From the NCBI GenBank assembly GCA_910588155.1, contig CAJUPB010000006.1, forward strand, positions 62,001 through 126,000: a DNA stretch of 64,000 nucleotides, given 5' to 3'. The notes beneath the pieces were generated by a model that did not search any database, had not been told where the DNA came from, and saw nothing but the letters and a program-made list of their open reading frames with translations. The stretch is from an uncultured Christensenellaceae bacterium (lineage in GTDB: Bacteria > Bacillota > Clostridia > Christensenellales > Pumilibacteraceae). Positions 31,013-39,068 of this stretch are shown here, in pieces. The translations under genes were made by a program, and so were the position numbers. The number at the start of each line of letters is the position of its first letter. Positions within the stretch are counted from its first letter, which is position 1.

Positions 31013-33931
31013 TCAGTTTGCCTCCTTTGCGGTATCTTTCTTGATATAACCCGTCACGACGTACATCGCAACCGCACCTGCGGCAGCCACACCGATTATA
31101 ACGTTTATTGCCACAAGCAGCGACTGCCACCACATAAGACCGCCCGTTACCACGGTGTCTTCGGTTATCGAGCCGCCCATAGACGAACGAAGCAGCGTGT
31201 AGAAGATTCTCTTGTTTGCTTCCTGCAACTCTTTGAGCAAGTTGCCGTCGTCCGTTCTATTTATAAGGTCTTTAATCTGATTACCGCGCTGTCCGTCGAG
31301 ACAGAAGATGTTCGTGCCTGCCGTAAGCATATCGGCGCCGACGCTGTAATACGTGCTTGCGACCAAAGCGTCGTCGATTATCGAACCTTCGTACGCCCAC
31401 TCGCCGCGCATAACGTCCTGCATAAGAACCTTATGGGTTGCCGCATATTCCAAACCGATTCTGTTGTACGAGGTCATAATTCCGAGACCGGTACCGCGCG
31501 TCAGTGCGCCCTCGAACGGTTTGAGATAGATTTCTCTTATGGACTGTTCGTTTGCGAACGTCGAAACACCCTGACGGTTGGTTTCCTGGTTGTTCAAAGC
31601 GCAGTGCTTGACGTTGCAGATAAGTCCCTTGCTTCTCATAGCCTTGATTATATTCGAAACCGAATAGTACGACAGGATTGCGTCCTCGGACAGATATTCC
31701 GAAGCACGGCTGCCGTAAGGCGTTCTGATGATGTTACAGCCGGGAGCGTTGACCATTGCCACGCCCGCGAACAGAGCTTCTTCGCCGTACAGTTCGCCGA
31801 ACTTGGCCTGCATAGCGTGGTCCCAAGTAGCCGTTACCGTAGGCAGCGTCGCAAAGCCCGTGCAAGCGCGCTTGTCGCCGAACTTGAATTTTCCGAGCAA
31901 GCCTTCCGGTCCTTCCGAAATGGAGTTCATCGGTTTGTTGACCGATGCGACAGCCGCAATACCTCTGGAATCGGAGATGGATATGCAGAGGTCGGAAATG
32001 CTCATCTGGGAGATGAACGTATCCCACTTCGGGTCGTCGTAAGGAACGTCTTTCATATCGATGAAGTCGATGGGTTCGTCCAAGAATACGTCGTGAGTCT
32101 TACCCTTGTTGGCTTTGACGCCGGGTGCGCCCTCGGGTTTCTTGTATCTGTCCATACGCAGACCCTTGACGATTCTCTCGTTTGCGTGAAGCGTGGTAAC
32201 CGTCGTCGGGAACGTGCCTTCCCAATCTTTTCTCGTAAGATAGGTTATCTTCTGGTCTTCGTCCGCCCAATAGTTGAGGTCGGCGTCGGCAAACCGATTG
32301 CCTACCGTTACTTCCTTGTCGTAAGGCGATTTTTTATAGCTGTTCGTATCCGTCGCCGAAAGGTTCGGGTCGTATTCCGCCACGCAGGCGACGTCGCCGC
32401 TTACGGCTTCGCCGTTATGGTCGTACATTCCCGTCGCGCCCTTCTTGGCAAGCACGTTGTTCAAAGCTTCGTGCGCGCCGTTGCCGATTGCGAAGTAATA
32501 TTTACCCGCGTCCAAAATGTATCCGCCGGCATTGTCGTTTGCGGTTATATCGTAAGACGCCATAAGATAGCGGTCAAACTTGATTTCCGCAGTGACGGTC
32601 GCATTTGCGTCGACATCCACTTTCGTGTATCCGACAAGCTGAATAGCGGCTTTCTCCACGCCGTGTTTTTTGTCGTAATCGGTGTAAGGGGTCTGTACGT
32701 AGAGCTGCACTACTTCCTTTCCCTTCTTGTTGTTCGTGTTCTTGACTGTTACTTTCGCCGTGAACTCGTCTTTCGCCGCATCGTAAGTCACGCTGTCGAG
32801 TTTCTGCGTAAACGTGGAATAGGACAAACCGAAACCGAACGGATAGGAAACCTCTTTCGAATAGTTCCATTCCGTCGCGCCGTCGATTGCGCCTTCCGTC
32901 GATTTTGCATTGCCCGCGCCGAGAATGCAATCTTCGTAGCGGGTCTCGTAATATTTGTATCCCACATAAATGCCTTCTTTATACACAACATACTTCGTAC
33001 CGAAGGTTCTGTCGACGGGGTTGCCGTCGAATTGATAGGTGTAATCGCCGAAGTTTCTCATTGCGGGAGAGTTGAGCGTGTTGTTCGCAAACGTTTCCAC
33101 CGTGTGACCGGACGGGTTTGCGTCGCCCTTCAAGATGTTGACTGCGCCGGGCAATCCGTAGTAACCGGGGTTGCCGTACCACAGGCAGGCGTTTACGTTG
33201 TACTTGTCGAGGAAATCGAGTTCCATAGGAAGCACGCCGTTCAAAAGTACGATAATCTTATCGAACTTGCCGGAGTCGTTTATCATTTTCAACAATACTT
33301 CTTCGTTGGGTCCCAAAGCAAGATAAGGTCTGCCGTCCACCATTCTCGTGGGGTCGGTGTTCTCCGTGCCGTAACGGGCAAACGTCACTATCGCGGCGTC
33401 GTTATACTCGTCGAACGTAGCTTTGAGCGCGTCGGTATAGAAATTTGCGGGAGATTCGCCGCGGCTGGTGAGGCTGACTTTGTAACTGTTTTTCGCATAA
33501 GCGTCATACAGTTTCTTATTGATATTGAAGCCGCCTTCCGTGAAAGCTCTTCCCGTGTCGATTACCAGCTCGTCGTTGGGCGTGGGTCCGCCTGCGCCGC
33601 TGCGGTAAATCGTGTGAGCACTGTTGTTTCCGAAGAGCGTAACGTTGCGCTCGCTTGTTTCAAGCGGCAGCGCGCCGTCGTTCTTCAAAAGAACGGCGCC
33701 CTCCTCCAATTCGTCGACGCAGTAGTCATAGGAATCTTTTATGAGTTTCCAATACCCCTCGTCATTCATACCGTATGCGCTGCCCTGCAACACCAGTCCT
33801 CCCGTCGACAAGCCGAGAGCGTCGTTGACGAGCATCGCGTAAGTATTGGCGAGAATGGTCAGCGACAGAATGAGCGTAAAAAGAAATACGCCCACGCCGG
33901 ACAATCCAAGCCATAACTTGCTGTTTTTCAT
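31013..33931 (-). CDS. Membrane-anchored, domain-permuted glycoside hydrolase family 3
   Basis: 972 residues. An N-terminal membrane helix lies at about 5-30 and a C-terminal one at about 935-960, preceded by MWWQSLL. Between them the GH3 domains are in swapped order: the C-type alpha/beta sandwich comes first (EGAVLLKNDGALPL), then a fibronectin-like part (GFGLSYSTFTQKLDS), then the TIM barrel (CNVKHCALNNQETNR, GIMTSYNRIGLEYA). Permuted GH3 enzymes are known from ruminococci and Butyrivibrio. The nucleophile Asp is probably D854 in GSIIDDALV. The expected substrate is beta-glucosides or related sugars outside the cell. The start is set by AGGAGG eight bases before ATG 33931. Confidence 0.88.
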   Translation of the reverse strand: MKNSKLWLGLSGVGVFLFTLILSLTILANTYAMLVNDALGLSTGGLVLQGSAYGMNDEGYWKLIKDSYDYCVDELEEGAVLLKNDGALPLETSERNVTLFGNNSAHTIYRSGAGGPTPNDELVIDTGRAFTEGGFNINKKLYDAYAKNSYKVSLTSRGESPANFYTDALKATFDEYNDAAIVTFARYGTENTDPTRMVDGRPYLALGPNEEVLLKMINDSGKFDKIIVLLNGVLPMELDFLDKYNVNACLWYGNPGYYGLPGAVNILKGDANPSGHTVETFANNTLNSPAMRNFGDYTYQFDGNPVDRTFGTKYVVYKEGIYVGYKYYETRYEDCILGAGNAKSTEGAIDGATEWNYSKEVSYPFGFGLSYSTFTQKLDSVTYDAAKDEFTAKVTVKNTNNKKGKEVVQLYVQTPYTDYDKKHGVEKAAIQLVGYTKVDVDANATVTAEIKFDRYLMASYDITANDNAGGYILDAGKYYFAIGNGAHEALNNVLAKKGATGMYDHNGEAVSGDVACVAEYDPNLSATDTNSYKKSPYDKEVTVGNRFADADLNYWADEDQKITYLTRKDWEGTFPTTVTTLHANERIVKGLRMDRYKKPEGAPGVKANKGKTHDVFLDEPIDFIDMKDVPYDDPKWDTFISQMSISDLCISISDSRGIAAVASVNKPMNSISEGPEGLLGKFKFGDKRACTGFATLPTVTATWDHAMQAKFGELYGEEALFAGVAMVNAPGCNIIRTPYGSRASEYLSEDAILSYYSVSNIIKAMRSKGLICNVKHCALNNQETNRQGVSTFANEQSIREIYLKPFEGALTRGTGLGIMTSYNRIGLEYAATHKVLMQDVMRGEWAYEGSIIDDALVASTYYSVGADMLTAGTNIFCLDGQRGNQIKDLINRTDDGNLLKELQEANKRIFYTLLRSSMGGSITEDTVVTGGLMWWQSLLVAINVIIGVAAAGAVAMYVVTGYIKKDTAKEAN

Positions 33932-33980
33932 TGCATTAACCTCCTGATTATTCCGTGTAGCCTTTAACACTACCATAATC

Positions 33981-34009
33981 ATAGTAACCTATATACAACC
34001 GGCATTCAA
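33981..34009 (-). promoter_or_regulatory. Promoter of the GH3/4-TM/lipoprotein operon
   Basis: TTGAAT, 17 bases, TACTAT on the minus strand, about 50 bases upstream of the GH3 start. The -35 box is imperfect, which fits control by the adjacent AraC-type activator. Confidence 0.7.
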
Positions 34010-34011
34010 TA

Positions 34012-34062
34012 CAAAAGTTTGGATAAACACCCCAAAATTTTGTCTGTTTTGTCCAAAAGTTT
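34012..34062 (-). promoter_or_regulatory. Direct-repeat candidate operator for the AraC-family regulator
   Basis: The 9-base word AAACTTTTG occurs twice on the minus strand (34012-34020 and 34054-34062), 42 bases apart, which is four helical turns. The nearer copy abuts the -35 box. This position and spacing suit an AraC-family activator bound just upstream of the promoter. Confidence 0.45.
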
Positions 34063-34096
34063 AGCAAGTCCGCATTTTTAATATTTTTTCGCACGC

Positions 34097-34128
34097 AAAA
34101 AGACGCGAAACTGTTTTCGCGTCTTTTT
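34097..34128 (-). terminator. Terminator after the AraC-family regulator gene
   Basis: Inverted repeat AAAGACGCGAAA/TTTCGCGTCTTT with a 4-base loop and T-rich flanks on both strands, just past the stop of 34146-34934. Confidence 0.88.
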
Positions 34129-34145
34129 TATTTTTGCGTTCGACT

Positions 34146-34934
34146 TTATTCGTCTTCTTTTTTAGCCGTCGCGCGCCTGCGAAACTCCGTCGGCGTCGTG
34201 CCGTATATATCCCTGAACTGCAAGTTCAGCGTCTTTATGTTATTGAAACCGCAATAAGAACTTATTCGCGCGATACTGTAATCCGTAGTACGCAATAGTT
34301 CGGCGGCGTCCTCGACTTTCAGGCGATTTACGAACTTGGAAAAGCCGCAGCCGAAAACCCTGTTGAACACGTCGGAAAGATATGAATAGTTATATCCCAA
34401 ATCCGCCGCCATCTGTTTCAGGCTGGTGCCCTTGTCGTAATTCAAACGGATATAGTCTATCAGCTTGACTTCCAACTCCGCGGCATTGCCTGCATCCCCC
34501 CCCCACGCACCTCTCGACAGGTGCTTGAACGAAGAAGCGCAGATTCGATATAATGCGGAGCGGACGAGATATTTGTTTGCCTTGCCGTTTTGAAGCAAAT
34601 CGATTTCGCCGCAATCCGTATAATCGAAAAACGAACTGACGAAGCCCGACGATTTGGTGTCGTTGTAGAAATCTATGACGTAGTCGGGAGAAAATACGCA
34701 CAAAAAACTTTTGGAGTTTTTGGACTCGTAGCGGTGGACGTGGTTGGGCATTATCAACATACCCTTGCCGACTTCGAGCGTATAACGCTTTTCGTACACC
34801 ATACAGTCCAAAGTCCCCTCCGTCACTGTTATGAACTCGAAACTGTTGTGAATATGTCCGACGAAATTCAAGTTTTTGTCAATCTGTGTATAGAGGTAAT
34901 TTTTTCCGACGGAACGTTTGGTTTCTACAAACAT
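34146..34934 (-). CDS. AraC-family transcription regulator with cupin-like sensor domain
   Basis: 262 residues. The N-terminal domain (about 1-130) resembles a cupin sugar sensor (HIHNSFEFITVTEGTLD, MLIMPNHVHRYES). The C-terminal AraC domain (about 160-255) has the first helix-turn-helix LKQMAADLGYNYSYLSDVFN and the second (IARISSYCGFNNIKTLNLQF). It probably controls the GH3 locus downstream. The start is ATG 34934, with GGAG seven bases upstream; an ATG six bases earlier is too close to the ribosome site, and longer forms would start inside the promoter. A run of nine G residues (34496-34504) lies between sensor and DNA-binding domains and could cause phase variation. Confidence 0.92.
   Translation of the reverse strand: MFVETKRSVGKNYLYTQIDKNLNFVGHIHNSFEFITVTEGTLDCMVYEKRYTLEVGKGMLIMPNHVHRYESKNSKSFLCVFSPDYVIDFYNDTKSSGFVSSFFDYTDCGEIDLLQNGKANKYLVRSALYRICASSFKHLSRGAWGGDAGNAAELEVKLIDYIRLNYDKGTSLKQMAADLGYNYSYLSDVFNRVFGCGFSKFVNRLKVEDAAELLRTTDYSIARISSYCGFNNIKTLNLQFRDIYGTTPTEFRRRATAKKEDE
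34496..34504 (-). repeat. G9 homopolymer tract inside the AraC-family gene
   Basis: Nine consecutive G residues on the coding strand encode the W-G-G-D stretch between the two domains. Adding or losing one base would shift the frame and remove the helix-turn-helix domain. The gene is intact as read here. Confidence 0.6.
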
Positions 34935-34965
34935 TGCCATTCTCCGTTTTAAAGGTCTTTCGGAT

Positions 34966-34994
34966 ATTATAACACCGATACGCGGCAAAAGCAA
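34966..34994 (-). promoter_or_regulatory. Promoter of the AraC-family regulator
   Basis: TTGCTT, 17 bases, TATAAT on the minus strand, about 30 bases upstream of ATG 34934. Its place rules out the upstream in-frame start codons. Confidence 0.75.
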
Positions 34995-35053
34995 GCGCTT
35001 TTGAAGCGAGACATTTTGCCGCGCACGGTGGTTTTCTGCGAAAACCGAGTTTT

Positions 35054-35296
35054 TTACAGATTATATCTGCTTCTTTTTTCACGAAGCATCCGCCGTGCCG
35101 CTATTTCGTCCTCCGTCATTCCGACGAATACGTGACGGTACATCAATCCCGAATCGTATACGACAAGACCTTGCTTTTCCAGATGCGACATAGCGGCGCG
35201 CGCGTTACGATAGTTCAAGCCGAACGTCTTTTGAATCATAGGAACGCTCACATATCCCTTTTGTTCCGCATAACTTTCCAAATTTTCGATTTTCAC
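35054..35296 (-). CDS. Free-standing FtsK-gamma-like winged-helix protein
   Basis: 80 residues. The body (YVSVPMIQKTFGLNYRNARA then MSHLEKQGLV, and a wing ending YRHVFV) follows the pattern of the FtsK gamma domain, which reads orientation sequences on the chromosome for the FtsK motor: helix, GYNRA-like turn, recognition helix, Gly-Ile/Leu-Val, wing. In FtsK this domain is fused to the motor; here it is a separate gene, 11 bases after a VirD4/TraG-like motor gene. A role as the DNA-binding partner of that motor is an inference. Confidence 0.7.
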   Translation of the reverse strand: MKIENLESYAEQKGYVSVPMIQKTFGLNYRNARAAMSHLEKQGLVVYDSGLMYRHVFVGMTEDEIAARRMLREKRSRYNL

Positions 35297-35307
35297 AATC
35301 TTTCCTC

Positions 35308-36978
35308 CTAATCAAACAGATTTCTTGTCTTTTTCTTATATTTATAGCAATACTTTTTGTCGAACGGATTGACGGGGCAGACATATTCTTTGACGCTCGA
35401 AAGCGGAAGCGAGTCTAACTCCGGACACCTATAGAAGCGTTCCAAGCGGGAAAACATAACATATCCGCAGTTGGCTTCCGTGACTATGCACTCGCCCTCT
35501 TTGAAATGCGAAAGTCTGCTTTTGGGCAAGAGCGGTATGGTCTCTATCATATACTCCGTGATTTCCGAGTCCGTTCCGTTCAGCGCGGACAGCGGCGATA
35601 TTCTCGTATACTTTCCGCATTCGGCGGAAAACGCTTCCAGAGTATCCGGATTGTTGCTTCCGAAAAATATGTGTACGTTCAGATTGTCCCGAATGATTTC
35701 CGCGACATCGCCGCCGTAGACACTGTTCAACTGCGCATACGATTGAATGATTAGCACGAAAAATATGCCTCTGCCGGCGCAGGCGGAAATCGTGGTTTCG
35801 AAATCGTGCAGCGGCGGGAAGTTGCCGAACTCGTCGAGAACGAAATACGTCGGAACACGCAGTTTGCCGTCGTCTTCTTTGTCCGCGCACTCTATGAGAT
35901 AGCGATAGGCATCCTGAATAAACAAACTTATGACTTCGTAATGCACTTTGAGTTCGTCGCGGTAGTTCACGAATACGGCAATCGGTCCGTCGGAAAGTTC
36001 GGTTATCTCGAACGAATTGCAGCTTGTTATGAGTCGCATAGCACAGTCTCGGAACACGGCAAGCTTGGTATTCAGCGCCGCGAGTATGCATTTTCGCGTC
36101 GGCTTGCCGTTTTCTATCAGCGTGTTTTTCGCCAGAACGTAGGCGCGCGAATCCGTTCCGCGGTCCGTGAAGTATCCGCCGTCGTCATACCAGGCATCGT
36201 CCCTGTCGGCAAACGTCGCCATCACCGAAAGAATGCTGTTGAACGAGAACGTATCTTCGGTTATCGGATTTTGTTTTGCGTCGCTGTCTTCCAGCATTGC
36301 CCAAAGGAAGGCTTTAAGCAAATCGCGCGCGCTGTCTTCCCAATACGGGTCGTCCTTCTTCTGCGTATGCACGAACATCTGCGCGATATTGTCTATATCG
36401 TTGCCGACCTCGTCGAGCAGCATAGACTGCGCCCTGTCCACGGCTTCGTCCAATTCCGGCTGCGAGTCGTAAATCTTGCCGCAAAACTCGTATCTCGAAC
36501 CGTCTTCGGTTTCGACAAGCTTCACCTCGTCCGCGACGGACACGGCTTTGCGATACCGACGGTAAATCGGCGTCAGCATATTCCAGCACTCGCTGTGATT
36601 ATAGTCGCGGAAGTTCAGAAGTTTGACCTTATATCCCTGTTCTTTCAGCGTCGCCGCCGTCCTGCGGTACAGCTCGCCCTTCGGGTCGGAAATTATCATA
36701 TTGCGCTTCACCTTCTGCCGAGCGAAAGACACAATCAGCGGCATCACGTATGAAGTCGTTTTTCCGAGACGGGTGGCGGCTATGCACGCGACGTGGCTTT
36801 CCTGTTCGGTATAAGTCTGCACGAGCTTGCCGTCCACATATCTGTTGCACTTCAATACTCCCGCGGGGCACAGATTCGGCAAATCGTCGTAAAGCACGGT
36901 ATTGGGCAAGTCGCGCAGGTCGTCGTAGCTGACCAGCTCGGTATTTTCGTAGCCTTGCAAAAGTTTTTTGTTTATCAT
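35308..36978 (-). CDS. Soluble VirD4/TraG-like coupling-protein ATPase
   Basis: 556 residues. Walker A AATRLGKTTSYVMP (Lys73), the coupling-protein motif MIISDPKGELYRRTAATLKEQGYKV and Walker B TYFVLDEFGNFPPLHDFETT (about 377-396) followed by GRGIFFVLIIQSYAQLNSVYG identify the type IV coupling-protein (TraG/VirD4) family, hexameric DNA pumps of conjugation. The usual N-terminal membrane segments are missing and the protein begins almost directly with the motor. No relaxase or secretion genes lie nearby. The start overlaps the preceding gene (ATGA). Confidence 0.9.
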   Translation of the reverse strand: MINKKLLQGYENTELVSYDDLRDLPNTVLYDDLPNLCPAGVLKCNRYVDGKLVQTYTEQESHVACIAATRLGKTTSYVMPLIVSFARQKVKRNMIISDPKGELYRRTAATLKEQGYKVKLLNFRDYNHSECWNMLTPIYRRYRKAVSVADEVKLVETEDGSRYEFCGKIYDSQPELDEAVDRAQSMLLDEVGNDIDNIAQMFVHTQKKDDPYWEDSARDLLKAFLWAMLEDSDAKQNPITEDTFSFNSILSVMATFADRDDAWYDDGGYFTDRGTDSRAYVLAKNTLIENGKPTRKCILAALNTKLAVFRDCAMRLITSCNSFEITELSDGPIAVFVNYRDELKVHYEVISLFIQDAYRYLIECADKEDDGKLRVPTYFVLDEFGNFPPLHDFETTISACAGRGIFFVLIIQSYAQLNSVYGGDVAEIIRDNLNVHIFFGSNNPDTLEAFSAECGKYTRISPLSALNGTDSEITEYMIETIPLLPKSRLSHFKEGECIVTEANCGYVMFSRLERFYRCPELDSLPLSSVKEYVCPVNPFDKKYCYKYKKKTRNLFD

Positions 36979-38585
36979 TGATTTTCACCTCCGAAGCCGC
37001 AGCGTATTCTTCCGTCTTTCGTATCCTCTATATGGCGGCGAAGCAGTTTTTCCGTCAGCACCAGAGGTTTGCCCTTTTTGCCGTTCACCCTCACCGCTCT
37101 GTCCAAAACTCTCTCCACAGCGTCCATTTCCACGCTTGCCAGACTGTTTTTTCCGCTGTCGTCCAACGTTATTACGCCCACGCCGTATAGCGCGCTTTTG
37201 ACTGCGAGCAAGTCGTTTGCCGCGGCGTATTTTTCCCGAGCGGACGGCGCGGACAGCTCTACCGTGTCGCAATACTTTTTCAGATTTTTAACGTTCTTTG
37301 AATCGCAAAAGCAAATCGGCAGCACGGCGCTCAAATCGAGAACGGTTTTCGGTCGCACCAACCTCGTCTTCGCGCGCTTTCCGCTCTGCAAAAAGTTTAT
37401 GACGTGTTCCGTCGTTCTCTCGTCGCAGTCGCCTTCGAACACCAAAAAGCAGGCGTTGTTTTTATCCTCGTCGCAGCTTCTGACGAACACGTTGCTGCCC
37501 GTGGGCTCGAAGTCGTATTCGCACAGGTCGGCGACGTCTATTCTCTCGACGCGGCAATCGCGCAGCGCCGATTTTACGGCTTGCATATACATATCGAGAA
37601 CATAATCGGAGTCGGAGCAGACGCAGAGCGGACGATAGGACTGCAAAGCGCGCAAATCGAAGTTTTCCGCCGCGCGCAGCACCGCATCGCATTCGTCTTC
37701 CCTTTCCGAAAATTTTCCGTCGAAAACCTTCTTGTCGAACGTTATCGGACGGAACGTCATTTTCAGCGGCAAATCGACGGTTTCGCAGAACAAATCCCTG
37801 TTTGAGGAAAGCAGCAGTCTTTCCTTGTCCCGAAGCGGTATGGTTTTTCCGAAAATTATTTTGGCGTGCTGCGCCGAATAAGTATCGGGATTGAGTATAC
37901 CCGTGCCGAAAGCCTTTTTCAGCAATTTGCTCTCCTCCGACGTTTCCGCCGCCGCGACGCCGTATTTGTTTGCCGCCTGTTTGACGACGGCTTCGAATGC
38001 GGTGCCGCGGGCGAACTCGGAAAAGCTTTCCATTGTTTTTTGTCTTTCGGCTTTGTCGTAATACAGCGACATAAGCGCGGCTTCCGCGCAATTCCAGCGC
38101 GCCGCCTTCGAAATATTGCGCAGTCCGGCTTTCAAGTCCTTTTCCGTAAAAAGACCCTCGCATTGCAAAAAGCCGATTAAGCGCAGAGCAATCAGCGAAC
38201 CCGAAAGAGCGCACTCGTCAATCAGGCGATACACCGCGTTTTCCGTGGTTTTGACGCTCTTGCACAATCCGAGGTCGAAAGCCGCCGTCAGCGCCGCGCC
38301 CTTGACCGTGATTGCGGCGTGCTCCTGCTCCGTTACGTCGTCTTCGATTCCGACCATTTGCGCATATTTTCTCGTGCGAAGATAGCGCATATAGTCGTTC
38401 TTCGATTCGACGGTTCGGACGGCGGGACGGCACGTCAGCGCATAAAGCTTCTCCCTCTCGGTTTTCGGCAGCAGAAAAATTCCGCACAGCCTGTCGAAAA
38501 GATATTTGTCGTCTTTAATCAACGAGCCAGCTATGCACTCGTATGTAAAGAACTCGGACAAAACCGTTTCGTCTGTTATAAACAT
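36975..38585 (-). CDS. Unknown protein with possible degenerate AAA-like C-terminal half
   Basis: 536 residues. The N-terminal half is helical and repeat-like (ALSGSLIALRLIGFLQCEGLF, NISKAARWNCAEAALMSLYYD), resembling Sel1/TPR-type folds. The C-terminal half looks like a nucleotide-binding AAA core without its catalytic residues: the P-loop place reads CVCSDSDYVLDMYMQAVKSAL without GK, the Walker B place reads NACFLVFEGDCDERT, and LSAVLPICFCDSKNVKNLKKY resembles sensor 1 with a lid start (VELSAPSAREKYAA). It is the first gene of the motor cassette and overlaps the motor gene by four bases. No family is recognised; the AAA reading is only an inference. Confidence 0.7.
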   Translation of the reverse strand: MFITDETVLSEFFTYECIAGSLIKDDKYLFDRLCGIFLLPKTEREKLYALTCRPAVRTVESKNDYMRYLRTRKYAQMVGIEDDVTEQEHAAITVKGAALTAAFDLGLCKSVKTTENAVYRLIDECALSGSLIALRLIGFLQCEGLFTEKDLKAGLRNISKAARWNCAEAALMSLYYDKAERQKTMESFSEFARGTAFEAVVKQAANKYGVAAAETSEESKLLKKAFGTGILNPDTYSAQHAKIIFGKTIPLRDKERLLLSSNRDLFCETVDLPLKMTFRPITFDKKVFDGKFSEREDECDAVLRAAENFDLRALQSYRPLCVCSDSDYVLDMYMQAVKSALRDCRVERIDVADLCEYDFEPTGSNVFVRSCDEDKNNACFLVFEGDCDERTTEHVINFLQSGKRAKTRLVRPKTVLDLSAVLPICFCDSKNVKNLKKYCDTVELSAPSAREKYAAANDLLAVKSALYGVGVITLDDSGKNSLASVEMDAVERVLDRAVRVNGKKGKPLVLTEKLLRRHIEDTKDGRIRCGFGGENQ

Positions 38586-38617
38586 TACCTCTTACCTCCT
38601 TCGTCTTTGTAGGGAAA

Positions 38618-38645
38618 TTATACCAAACAACGGCTTTACGGGCAA
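38618..38645 (-). promoter_or_regulatory. Promoter of the motor cassette
   Basis: TTGCCG, 16 bases, TATAAT on the minus strand, about 30 bases upstream of the 38585 start. AAGGAGGT precedes the ATG. The terminator of the XRE gene lies just upstream, so the three-gene cassette is its own unit. Confidence 0.7.
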
Positions 38646-38688
38646 GAACACGTCTCTTCGGCTTTTACCCGTTTTCGGCAGAAAAGAA

Positions 38689-38717
38689 AAGGAACTTGCA
38701 AAATTTACAAGTTCCTT
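38689..38717 (-). terminator. Rho-independent terminator after the XRE regulator
   Basis: 10-bp inverted repeat AAGGAACTTG/CAAGTTCCTT with a 9-base loop, followed on the minus strand by TTCTTTTC. It separates the XRE gene from the motor cassette. Confidence 0.85.
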
Positions 38718-38737
38718 TCTCCGAATAATACAAACCT

Positions 38738-39064
38738 TTATTTTCTCGTCACAAGCACTTCTTCCAGAGTTATTTCGCAGACGTCGGCGTAAAAAAGCAA
38801 ATCTTCGACGGACGGCTTGCTCTTGCCGTTTTCCCAATTCACGACCATACTCGGCGACACGTCGAACGCTTTCGCCAACTCTATCTGGCTTATGCTCTCG
38901 TCCATATCGAACTTACAGCCGTCGCAGTTGCCGTCGCACTCGTTCTTGTCGTAGTTGAGTTTTCTGCACACGAACCGCCGCAGATTCATATTGTCGCAAC
39001 GCAGCAATTTCAGATTTTTCGCTGTTTTGCCCCAATCCACATATTTGCGTTTCTTCTCCGACAT
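38738..39064 (-). CDS. XRE-family helix-turn-helix protein with cysteine cluster
   Basis: 108 residues. The C-terminal part has a Cro/C1-type helix-turn-helix (SQIELAKAFDVSPSMVVNWE, then KPSVEDLLFYADV). The N-terminal part has five cysteines, including C-x9-C-x3-C-x2-C (CRKLNYDKNECDGNCDGC), which could hold a metal. Its start lies four bases from the fabV stop, so it is probably translated with fabV. A terminator follows it. Whether it regulates fabV or the downstream motor cassette is unknown. Confidence 0.8.
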   Translation of the reverse strand: MSEKKRKYVDWGKTAKNLKLLRCDNMNLRRFVCRKLNYDKNECDGNCDGCKFDMDESISQIELAKAFDVSPSMVVNWENGKSKPSVEDLLFYADVCEITLEEVLVTRK

Positions 39065-39068
39065 AAAA

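Noticed and set aside
30992..33916. 974-residue plus-strand frame opposite the first membrane-anchored GH3
   Set aside because: Antisense shadow of a recognisable enzyme; no ribosome site or family features.
35054..39064. Integrative conjugative element around the VirD4-like gene
   Set aside because: No relaxase, integrase, secretion-channel genes or attachment repeats are seen, and composition equals the backbone.
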